A stretch of 64,000 nt of DNA from Phascolomyces articulosus. Taxonomy: Eukaryota; Mucoromycota; Mucoromycetes; Mucorales; Lichtheimiaceae. Below are positions 11,431 through 21,829 of the stretch, piece after piece. The position numbers and the translations under genes are program-made. Within the stretch, counting starts at the first letter, position 1. Each line of letters opens with the position of its first letter. Where the stretch lies: NCBI GenBank assembly GCA_025677815.1, contig JAIXMP010000060.1, positions 1 to 64,000 on the forward strand. Reading direction: 5' to 3'. The notes beneath the pieces are model-generated. The model saw only the letters and a list, made by a program, of their open reading frames with translations, was not told where the DNA came from and ran no database searches.

Positions 11431-13793
11431 TTGATATCAAGGGGAGAAGTGTTCTCTTTTGATGCAACAGAGAGCACACCAGAAAGTACTTTCCCAATGC
11501 GTTCACGAGATGCATTTGAAGCATTGATATTGATAAACGGGCCAGTAACAACATCTCCAGATTCTTCATCTAATGGGCATCAGTCATTATTCAAAAAACC
11601 CGCTTATTTCAAAAAAAAGACAAGCTAACTCAAATTCTGATCGTTCATAATAATAGTATTAATAATGGCAATAGCAATAATAAAAGTAATAGTAACAGCA
11701 AGTTAACGCGTGAGATAAATCAGTTATCCCCCTTCTCCGCGTATATGGCATTATCCTAGTCCTTGGGACTGGGTCCCTTTGACTTGATAAATGTCATATC
11801 ACCGCCGAGGCGGGAGATAACTAATACATATTGATGTGTGTGAATCGATGTGTTAATGTTTTTTCGTTTATTAAATATATTAGAGCAAGTTGTATGTAAA
11901 GGGTAGAGGAAAGAGTGAGAGAGAATGTGAGGAAGTAGAGAAAGGAAAGAAAGCGCAGGAGAGTAAAAAAAAAAAAGAACCAAGAAAAAAGTATATCAAC
12001 TGATAGATTGTTATGGCATAGTAAATACCACTTGTAGCATATACCAGTCATTACATCTACAGAAGCTAGTTCATCATATTTGGGATCTGAAGCTAACCAA
12101 GATGAATCGGAGGGCGATATTGAAAATGAGGATAATAGCGAGGATAATGATGATGGTGTTTATGTTTTGGTACTTTTAGTGTGTGTTTTGGATATGTCTG
12201 TATTCTCTATGAATGGAGGTGTGAATTTCTTGGAGTGAGAATTGTGAGCGATATAACGAACTAACAAACCATCAAAGGATCTATATCGATCACTAGGTGT
12301 AACACAGCAACTACAACGTGTTCAACCACTTGCAGAACCTGATGATCTTGCCGAGTTTTTCAATCCTATATATGATTCATGTTGCGGCTCCCATTGATGT
12401 TGATCTTGACTCGGTACCAGAAGAATCATTCATGATCGATGACGTTAATGTAACAGCAAAGTTTTACAATTGTAAACAGCAAGCACTACAGGCAGTTTGT
12501 GGTGATAGAGATGGTTTGCAGGCCGACACGCAATTTTATGAAATTGCATCATTTTCCCACACCTACTTAAGCCTGGTCAATATGGAGAAACACTAACGGC
12601 TACTTTTGGCGCACTCCAACAAGAACTACAACCACTCGACTGTGTTATAAATCTTCTACCGCGCTCAGAAGTTGGCTTATCGCTTGGAAAGTGGATAAAA
12701 TGCTGGTTTGTCCTAATCCGTGCACTTAGGGAAATCAACCGTCTTATCATTATGAAGAAGATGAACCTGAACCAGAAGAGATACCCTTACCATCACAGCT
12801 TACATCCAGTTCAACTCAAAAGGACAACTAGTTTCTCATTATCTACTCCTCCCCACATAAATATAATTTCCCCCTTTCCTTCTACATTTATATTATTATC
12901 TCATTATCTACTCTAGCTTAGCTTTTTCTCCTATAGAGGAGTTTTTCAGCTAATGTCATATAATCTTTTATTCATACATAATTCTATTACAGAGTACCGC
13001 GAGGATGCGACCATATGCCTATAGGACCAGGTCAATTCAGTCTTTCACTTTAATCGATATAAAAATTTTAACCTACCTTTGGCGCAGCTACATTGGATAA
13101 ACTTTTTTCACAAATGTTGGCAAAAGCTTTAGATCATAGTATGGGGCTCTCAGATGATATTCTTTTACAAATTAGCAAGGTGGTTACGACTTTGAAGCAT
13201 CCCGTACCTAAAAAACAACAATCCTGGTTGGTGGTGGTGATGTCGCAGCTGCTTTCACTCCCATGTCAACAACCGTATTTCATTCCAAGAGTAATTGTAG
13301 GTTTAGCATTGTTGTACATAATTATATGATAAATGTTTATGGAGGCGTATTAATGTGGCTCAAGCCGGCATCACTCGTTTTTATGCTTTGATAATTTTCA
13401 AGATTATCAAAGTTGCCAGATACACCAATCGTAAATATATCAACCATAAGCGAAACTGAAACATGAAACAGTTACCATGATCCATCCCGAAAAAGACTTT
13501 ATATTGCGTCGAGTAAATAAGGTAACACCTGAAGGGCGCTGTATTTCATCCCACAGTCGACCAGACGCAATAATATCGATTTTTACACAAACAAATTATG
13601 ATAAAACTATTGGACATGGTGAAGCAAAAGCAGCGGAGACAACACGAAATAAAAATGCCCTTTGCCGGAATTTGCTTCACTTGGCAACATTTGAAAAAGG
13701 TACTGTTGATTCGGGTACGATGTCTATGGCAATCTGGTTTCAGATACACAATCATAAGCTCAGTCGTTTCCCTCCTTCTTTCTTTCTCTTTTA
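11431..13793 (+). pseudogene. decayed gene with a PD-(D/E)XK-like C-terminal part
   Basis: A trail of coding-like pieces on the plus strand in shifting frames: 11431-11628 (SFDATESTPESTFPMRSRDA); about 11705-11820 (LTREINQLSPFSAYMALS, a stop, then SLGLGPFDLINVISPPRREI); 12260-12600 (RSLGVTQQLQRVQPLAEPDD, later APIDVDLDSVPEESFMIDD); a +1 shift to KPGQYGETLTATFGALQQEL; 13090-13310; and 13477-13793. The last reads RPDAIISIF, then TIGHGEAKAAE, which resembles the D ... (D/E)xK active-site spacing of PD-(D/E)XK nucleases. Premature stops and frameshifts are frequent, so it is inactive. The link to nucleases rests on that motif only. Confidence 0.45.
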
Positions 13794-13799
13794 AATTGA

Positions 13800-14733
13800 T
13801 AAAACAATAACAAAAACAATCACCAATTCATATTGGAAACTGAGCTGGATCGAATTTATGTATAGGTTTTAATATACAGTTTTATTTGGTTGAATTCAAG
13901 CATGAAGCTTTATATACTATTGTAATCCATAATGATTACCACACTTCTCTTCTTAAATATATATATATATATATATATTCTTATTTATTTTTATTCTTAT
14001 TTTTTTTATTTTTACATTTTCTCCTATATTATTATTATTATTATTATTTTATATCAATCATATTATTATCATCAGTACCCTTATTATTACTATTTTTGTA
14101 TTAGAAAATAGCAGTGAAATCCATATATAGCCAAAGGCCCTTTTTCCATTCGCGCAACCAGCTTATTGATCATGCATCCATCCATAGTTGTGTAACCTGC
14201 ATATTGTTCCTGGATCTGATCTTAATATCCAATATTAAGTCTTTTAATTGTGAAATGATGTTACTTCTTGGTTTTGTTCTACCTTCTAGTTTATTCCACC
14301 ACTTTCGACATTATTCTCTATTACCAAGAATCTTGGCCAAACAATAACCTTCAGTCTCATTTATATACGCAATACGATTGGATACTATTCCTTGTCAAGT
14401 TATCTTCTACTGAGAATAATTGGTTGCTGCGCTGCTTTGGAAAAAGTATAAAAGTTTGCTAAGATAAAAATACACCCACACATATATATCTATCGTTATT
14501 GTTATCATATTATATTCACACGTCCATTATTTACATTATTTGTATATCGTCAATGGATGATGACGTCCAGTAATGGACTCTACAATCAAAACAATACGTG
14601 CTAAGATATATATTCATAATGTTTGAATGTTTAAAGTAAAAGTATATAAATTTTCCTTGGAATGAAACTGTATAGAGCATAATAACCAAAAAAAAAAAAA
14701 ATAACAAGATAGAACGGTGATTTCCATCAGTTT
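13800..14733. other. intergenic AT-rich stretch
   Basis: Contains simple AT and TTA repeats (13955-14060). No supported gene; lies just downstream of the 3' flank of the minus-strand F-box gene 2. Confidence 0.5.
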
Positions 14734-14904
14734 GAAAAAAAAACATTGTTATTAAATGAGCAGAAAGTTCAATCTATCATATTCTTAAAAATCCAGCGGT
14801 ACTATCCCAAAAATCTTTTCAAAAAAGCAGTTATATCTAATTATTAAACTACTGGCTATATAATAACATTTAATTAAATGAAAAAAAAAGAAGTACATAG
14901 CACT

Positions 14905-17000
14905 TTATCTTTCTATAGTAAGGAGACCACCACGTTCCTTTAAAATATCATTTGCAGTTTCTCGATGAGGATTTGGGTGAATTATCGAAGAGCGACCCAA
15001 TGTATCATTGCGAACATGTAACCGTTGTAATGATGTCATCGTGTTGACAACTTCCAAAACATGTTGCCACTCCATGTCCATTTCCAAATCCACCAAACAT
15101 TTTCCACAATGAGTAGCAAAATAAATCAATCCTTCCTTGGTATAAGCTCGGCTCCCAATGATTCTTAATTTACGGAGTTGAGGGCAATTATGAGCAATTT
15201 CTTTGAGAGTCTCGTTGGTGACAGAAAGAAAACTTACTGGGTAAGAATAACCCAAGTTTTTAGTACTCATTACATCGTTGATATCAATGATTTCGATATT
15301 TGGACATGCTGTGAAAAGAGCAGCTAATGCCTTGTCCATGGGTGGGTGTCTGGGATCTCGATACTTCCAGCCACCTTCAATGGACAAATAGATTTCTCGT
15401 AAACGGGGTGCACCATGGTATGCAAGTTGGTACAATGATGTTGAATGAATCGCATCCCCATCATAATTTAGATAAATCATCTCCAAAGTTTTGTGGTGTC
15501 TTTTGAAAATAGATATTATATCGCTATCCTTTAATTTTAAAATACAACCACTCAGTACGAGTCGTTGTAATCCTGGAGGTTTCTTTGTTGTTGTATTATT
15601 GTTTTTATTCCATTTACGTGATAATGCCGAAGATGATGATTCTGCTTCAGGGCTAGCGTCAACTGTTGTAATGGTGTTATTTTTTGCTGTCATCATTGGA
15701 TCATCATATTCACTCATGTCAATTCTATCGTTCAAAATGGATGGGAATGTTGCTCTTTGTGCTACAACTAATGTTTCAAGACGATGACACTGTTTCAATA
15801 CTTGTTGAATTAAATGTCCATGGTGTATTGTACCTCCAGAATCCATAAATAAATGAACAAGATTGGGACATTGATGTAATATACCACCGAGTTGTCCATT
15901 GGGTATTTTGAAATTGTATGAACGGTTATATTCATTGTATGCAAACGAAAGCTTCAGATACGTAAGAGAGGAATATTCAATGGTTGGTATAATCATTTCA
16001 TTTTTCTTGGGTGGATCGAGTTTATATCCGGGTGAAGATTTAGTGGATTGCGAAAATGTTACACGTTCCATATGAGAGCATGCTTCCAATATCGGTGATG
16101 CTATTTTATATTGTGGAATCATACAATCGACAAATTCAATTCGTTTTACAGGTGGACTGATAATAATATATTTAGTTAAGAAATATCCACTATTCACAAT
16201 TCGTTTTATATATCGTGAAATGTTTTTTTTTACCTTGTGGAACGAATGGCACCTGCCAAAAGATCTGCTTCTGTATCTGTCAGGGACAATTTACTGAAAT
16301 CTAATTCATATATATTATTTAGAGAAAAAATTATACATTCAATTGAATAGAATAATAATAATAAAAAAGGACCATGATAAACCAAGTACTTACGCAAAGC
16401 TTCCATAAAATGATTATCTGAATAAGACAAAAATTTTAACATATCATGAACTAATCCCATATCCAAAGGTCCTTCCAATCTAAATTCTTGAGCTTGACGA
16501 CGTAACAAAGGGTCCAAAGTAGAACGATTCATTTGTGGCATTTCTCTTGACAATTTCTGCCAAAATTCAGGCCAATCCATCATAAAATCACACCATTGTG
16601 TACAAACACCCGTACAACGTAAAAGGTCTCGAAAATCAAGTTTCCCAAAAATCGTTGCTAAAATATCGTATGGCAACAATTGATGAAATCCTCGATTTCT
16701 TTGTACAAGTGTGGCTGATACTTGGTTTTTTTCCTTTTGTAGTTGATCATAATAAGGGTCATTTTGCGGAACAAGTTGTAATCCTTGACGATAGATATTT
16801 AATGCTTTACGAAGTTGATTCTTTTGTCGATATATTTGAGCAGATGCAAGGTAACCTCGAGAGGAAGTAGGGGATGTTTGAATTAACTTTTGAGCTTGGT
16901 CGATAGGTTGAATGGGTTGTTGTTGTTTTTTCGATGATTTTTCTCCAGAAAATTGCAATGATGAAATTAAATTACTGTATGCTTGTTTTAACATAACCAT
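14905..17000 (-). CDS. TPR/F-box/LRR protein 2
   Basis: Minus-strand exons 17000-16394, 16300-16234 and 16156-14905 give 641 residues. A TPR-like block covers about residues 34-95 (SSRGYLASAQIYRQKNQLRK, ALNIYRQGLQLVPQ). The F-box is at about 104-150 (FHQLLPYDILATIFGKLDFR, WCDFMMDWPEFWQ). Leucine-rich repeats follow to the C-terminus (CPNLVHLFMDSG, GLQRLVLSG, CPQLRKLRI, SLQRLHVRND). TPR plus F-box plus LRR is the layout of Dia2 of budding yeast and Pof3 of fission yeast, SCF receptors acting in replication and genome stability; whether this copy shares that role is inference. Exon 3 uses a CAG acceptor preceded by CTTAACTAA. The start has two in-frame ATGs (17000 and 16994); the second matches the MLK start of gene 1. 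Confidence 0.85.
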
Positions 17001-17791
17001 GGTTTAAGAAGTAACATATAAATATATATAAATTAGATAGGTGAGAGGTTGTTTTGTTGTTATTTATTAAAAAAAAACAGAAAGAAGAAGAAAAAGAGGG
17101 AAAAAAAAGGCTTTTATCCGTTTACATAACCTCTGTTGGGTATTCTGTTTCGATGTTTTACAAGAATATATGACGTATTACCATTTCTTACTTCATTTTA
17201 TAACAGTTTCTTCTGTGAGACCATCATTGGTTGCCCACTGCCATATTGAAATTATAAATGGCGATAAAGCAAAAATATGCATAGCCACCTTTCAACAATG
17301 GCGAATATCTTTTTCTGCTTAGTTATACATATATATATTTTCGACTTTATTATTACTCTTCCAAAAAATAAAGTTTTGCATAGTTGACTGTAGCATAAAC
17401 AAACAATTATATTACTATAGAGTTGCTTTAATAAACATGTATACAAATGTACAACCTCAGACACAGCCACAAAAATAATGACAATATCCATCTCTTATCA
17501 AGTATATATATTATCATCATGGTAATAAAGAGAACTCAGTTGTACTAAATAACTTATATTATTGAACTGGTTAATTAATCATCACGTAAAAGTTTGACAG
17601 ACATATCACGGCAAAACAATTTGCCCTAAAACCATGATCTTGTGAAGCCATTCTGGTGCAAAGAGAGAAAAGGAGTGCTTTGACTGTAGTAGTCAATAAT
17701 AGATATAACCCATGAAAAAAAGTTCTTGTAAAGAAAGAAAGATGCTATATCAAAACAAAATAATAGGGTCATTTATCGCAGTGACAATACC

Positions 17792-17910
17792 TTTTTTTTT
17801 TCAAGTGAATAAGCTCAATGAACACACTCGTTGATATGTTGTTGGTTCATTTTAATTTCTTTATATAGCGACAAGAGGTGGAACGAATGTTATTTATATA
17901 CATTCATCCT
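17792..17910 (+). repeat. segment inverted relative to 21399-21519
   Basis: The roughly 120 bp containing CAAGTGAATAAGCTCAATGA ... ATATAGCGACAAG occurs in copy 2 of the tandem duplication in the opposite orientation, while sequence on both sides stays collinear. It is a microinversion within the duplicated upstream region. Confidence 0.8.
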
Positions 17911-18470
17911 ATATATTATTGTATTGTTGGAGGGTATAACAAGTAAAATGTGAAGGTTGCTGTAAATATTCTTTCATTTAAAACAAAACAGTTTATAGAA
18001 TATTTTCGAGTGCGAGAACTCGATAAGGCAACAAGATGTGTCTTTCATAATTATAATAAACAACATCCAATCTCTTTATTTTTCGAAAAAAGCTTCAAAG
18101 TTAGTTATATTCACATATGGGTTTAGTCTCATAATAATATTAAAAAAAAGATGATTTATGATAATAAAACTGCATCCAGATCTTTTTGTTGCTGATCCTA
18201 CATAATATTATGGAAAAGGTCACTTAATTACACATGGTTTTTTACTATTATATATAAATTTTCATTGTTTTCATTTGATTGTTGGTTGAAAAAAAAAACA
18301 TTGTTATTATAAGACTGGAAAATTCAATCTATCACGTTCTTAAAAAATCCTGTATTATTATCCCAAAAATCCATTCAAAAAAGCAATTATATATCTAATT
18401 ATTAAACCACTGGCTATATAATAACATTTAATTAAATAACGAAAAAAAATATGAATTACATAGCACTTTA

Positions 18471-20587
18471 TCATCCTACAGTAAGACCACCACCACGTTC
18501 CCCCAAAATATTATTTGCCGTTTCTCGATGAGTATTAGGGTAATTGGTCGAAGAGTGATTCAATGAATCATTGCGAACATGTAACCGTTGTAATGAAGTC
18601 ATCGTGTTGACAACTTCCAAAACATGTTGCCACTCTATGTCCATTTCCAAATCCACTAAACGTTTTCCACAATGAGTAGCAAAATAAATCAATCCTTCCT
18701 TGGTATAAGCGCGACGTCCAGTGATTCTTAATTTACGGAGTCGAGGGCAATTATGAGCAATTTCTTTGAGAGTCTCGTTGGTGACAATAAGATAACTTGC
18801 TCTTGAGTAAGAAGAATAACCCGGGTTTGTAGTATTCAGTGCATCGTTGATATCAATGATTTCAATATTTGGACATGCTGTAAAAAGAGCAGCTAATGCC
18901 TTGCCTATGGGTGGGTGTTTATATCCTTGATAACTACAACTATTTTCAGTGGACAAATAGATTTCACGTAAACGGGGTGCACCATGGTATGCAAGTCGGT
19001 AGAAGGATGTTGTACAAATCGCAGCTCCATCATAATGTAGATAAATCATCTCCAAAGTTTTATAGTGTCTTTTGTAAATAGATACCATATCGCTATCCTT
19101 GAAATATAATTTACTACCACTCAGTACGAGTCGTCGTAATCCTGGAGGTTTGTTTGTTGTTGTATTATTATTTTTATTGTTTGTACGTGATAATGCCGAA
19201 GTTGATGATTCTGCTTCAGGACTAGCGCCAGCTGTTGTAATGTTGATATTATCGTTATTTTTTGCTGTCATCATCGGATCATCATATTCACTCATCTCAA
19301 TTCTATCGTTCAAAATGGATGGGAATGCTGCTCTTTCTGCTACAACTAATGTTTCAAGACGATGACACTGTTTCAATACTTGTTGAATTAAATAACCATG
19401 GTATATTGTACCTCCGGAATCCATAAATAAATGAGCAAGATTGGGACATTGATGTAATATACCACCAAGTCGTCCATTGGCTACTTGAAAATTGTATGGA
19501 CGGTTATATTGATCGTATGCAAACGAAAGTTTCAGATAAGTAAGAGAGGAATATTCAATGGTTGGTATAATCATTTCATTTTTCTTGGGTGGATCGAGTC
19601 CATATCCGGATGAAGATGTAGTGGATTGCGAAAATGTTACACGTTCCATATGAGAGCATGCTTCCAATATCGGTGATGCTATTTTATATTGTGGAATCTT
19701 GCAATCAACAAATTCAATTCGTTTTACAGGTGGACTAATAATAATACATTTAGTTAAGAAATATCCGTTATTCACAACACGTTTTATATATTGTGAAATG
19801 TTTTTTTTTTTACCTTGTGGAACGAATTGCTCCTGCCAAAAGATCTGCTTCTGTATTTGTTAGGGATAATTTACTGAAATCTAATTTTTTTGATTTCATA
19901 TATATAAGAAAAAAATATACATTCAATTGAATAGAATAAAAACAAAAAAGGACCACGATAAACCAAGTACTTACGCAAAGCTTCCATAAAATGATTATCT
20001 GAATAAGACAAAAATTTTAACATATCATGAACTAATCCCATATCCAAAGGTCCTTCCAATCTAAATTCTTGAGCTTGACGACGTAACAAAGGGTCCAATG
20101 TTGAACGATTCATTTGTGGCATTTCTCTTGACAGTTTCTGCCAAAATTCAGGCCAATCCATCATAAAATCACACCATTGTGTACAAACACCCGTACAACG
20201 TAAAAGGTCTCGAAAATCAAGTTTCCCAAAAATCGTTGCTAAAATATCGTATGGCAACAATTGATGAAACCCTCGACTTCTTTGTGCAAGTGTGGCTGAC
20301 ACTTCGTTTTTTTCCTTTTGTAGTTGATCATAATATGGGTCATCTTGCGGAACAAGTTGTAATCCTTGACGATAGATATTTAATGCTTTACGAAGTTGAT
20401 CCTTTTGTCGATATATTTGAGCAGAATCAAGATAACCTCGAGAGGAAGTAGGAGATGTTTGAATTATCTTTTGAGCTTTTTTTTGAGCTTGATCGATAGG
20501 TTGAATGGGTTGTTGTTTCGATGATTTTTCTCCAGAAAATTGCAATGATGAAATTAAATTACTGTATGCTTGTTTTAACATAACCAT
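18471..20587 (-). CDS. TPR/F-box/LRR protein 3 (tandem paralogue of protein 2)
   Basis: Minus-strand exons 20587-19975, 19880-19814 and 19734-18471 give 647 residues. It is nearly collinear with protein 2: the same TPR-like block (SSRGYLDSAQIYRQKDQLRK), the same F-box (FHQLLPYDILATIFGKLDFR) and the same LRR array. Differences cluster in two loops, an Asn/Thr/Ser-rich stretch (around 19150-19280) and the loop after LREIYLST. An AG just upstream of exon 3 in gene 2 is missing here, but the shared TATTAG acceptor at the SPPVK codon keeps the frame in both, which argues this is the true junction. Both copies appear intact. Role as SCF substrate receptor is inferred from domains. Confidence 0.85.
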
Positions 20588-21154
20588 GGTTTAAAGAAGT
20601 AACATATAGATAGTTGAAAGATTGTTTTCGTTGTTTATTTATTAAAAGAAGAAAAAAAAGGAAGAAGAAAAAGAAGGAAAAAAAAATAATTGTTTTTATC
20701 CATTTTACCATGACCTTCATTGAGTAATTCTGTTTCGATGTTGTACAAGAATATATGACATATGACCAATTTTCTTGCTTCATTTTATAACAATTTTCTT
20801 CTTGTGAGACCATCATTGGTTGTCCGCCACCACATTGAAATTATTAATGGCTGCGCTAAAGCGAAAAAAAAAATATGCGTAGCCACACACCTTTTAACAA
20901 TGGCGAGTATCTTTTTTTTTCTGTGTAGTTATATAAAGTTGTGCGTAGTTGTTGACTGTAAAAAAAACTCATATTGAGATTTATCCTAGCATAAGTAAAC
21001 AATTATATTATGATAGAGTTGCTTAATAAACATATATTATACCACGACACAGACAACCACAAGAATAAAAACAATATCTCTCCCATCAAGTACATAATAT
21101 ATTGTCATGGTAATAAAGAGGATTCTAATTAACTTATATTATTGAACTGGTTAA

Positions 21155-21238
21155 TTAATCATCACGTAAAAGTTTGACAGACCGTAAGGACATAGCGCGG
21201 CAAAACAATTCACCCGAAATCAATGGTCTTGGAGCCAT
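21155..21238 (-). CDS. 27-codon small ORF upstream of F-box gene 3
   Basis: A short frame from ATG at 21238 to TAA at 21155 reads MAPRPLISGELFCRAMSLRS and continues VKLLRDD. The sequence just before the ATG ends TTCGCACCAG, which would also serve as a splice acceptor. The matching segment of copy 1 (about 17578-17650) has indels that break this frame. It may be a micropeptide, the last exon of a small gene, or chance. Confidence 0.2.
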   Translation of the reverse strand: MAPRPLISGELFCRAMSLRSVKLLRDD

Positions 21239-21398
21239 TCTGGTGCGAAGAGAAAAAAGCTGTGTTTTATTGTAGTAGTCAATAATAAATATAACCCATG
21301 GAAAAAAAAAAGAAGTTCTTGTAAAGAAAGAAAGACGCCACATCAATACAAAATAATATGGCCATTTATCGCTATGGCAATATCTTTTTAAGTAAAAA

Positions 21399-21519
21399 AG
21401 GATGATTATATATAAATAGTATTTCATTCTAACTCTTGTCGCTATATAAGAAGTTTAAATGAACCAACAACATATCAACGAGTGTGTTCATTGAGCTTAT
21501 TCACTTGAAAAAAGAAAAA
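21399..21519 (-). repeat. segment inverted relative to 17792-17910
   Basis: Reads TTGTCGCTATATAAG ... CATTGAGCTTATTCACTTG, the reverse complement of the matching part of copy 1. The homology extends past the core to AGGATGATTATATATAAAT on one side and TTGAAAAAAGAAAAA on the other. Confidence 0.8.
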
Positions 21520-21829
21520 TTCCTATATATTATTGTATTGTTGCAGGGTATAACAAGTATAAGAGATGAAGGTTGCTTTTATTTTTTTTTTTAAAAAAGC
21601 AGTATATAGAATATTTTCGAATGTGAGAATTCTATAAAGGCAACAAGATGTGTCTTTTATAATAGTAATTAAAAGCAACATCCAATCTCAAAGTTAGCTA
21701 TATTCACTTATGGATTTAGTCTCATAATAAGATAGTAAAACTGCATCCAGGTCTTACGTAATATTATGAAAAAGGTCACTTAATTACACTATTATATATA
21801 AATTTTCATTGTTTTTCATTTGATTGTTA

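Larger units (their letters stand above)
14734..18287 (+). repeat. tandem duplication, copy 1 (about 3.55 kb)
   Basis: The sequence from the GAAAAAAAAACATTGTTATT at 14734 to about 18287 is repeated head to tail in 18288-21829. The match runs through the 3' flank, all three exons, both introns and about 1.3 kb of upstream DNA, with scattered substitutions and small indels. The two copies carry F-box genes 2 and 3. Confidence 0.85.
18288..21829 (+). repeat. tandem duplication, copy 2 (about 3.54 kb)
   Basis: Second head-to-tail copy of 14734-18287, ending in TTCATTTGATTGTT near 21829, which matches the end of copy 1. Several small deletions distinguish it, and the segment 21399-21519 is inverted. 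Confidence 0.85.

Noticed and set aside
15491..15787. Plus-strand open frame antisense to F-box gene 2 (and its counterpart 19099-19365 over gene 3)
   Set aside because: Present in both copies only because the coding strand was duplicated; it starts at a non-ATG codon or within gene sequence and has no independent features.
16157..16201. Apparent loss of a splice acceptor in F-box gene 3 relative to gene 2
   Set aside because: The AG at 16190-16191 in gene 2 is absent in gene 3, but both genes and gene 1 share the better acceptor just before SPPVK, with a good branch site, so no splice defect is needed.
16598..16870. 90-codon plus-strand frames antisense to the F-box region (also 20179-20451)
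   Set aside because: They mirror the codons of the F-box exon on the opposite strand; conservation is explained by the sense gene.
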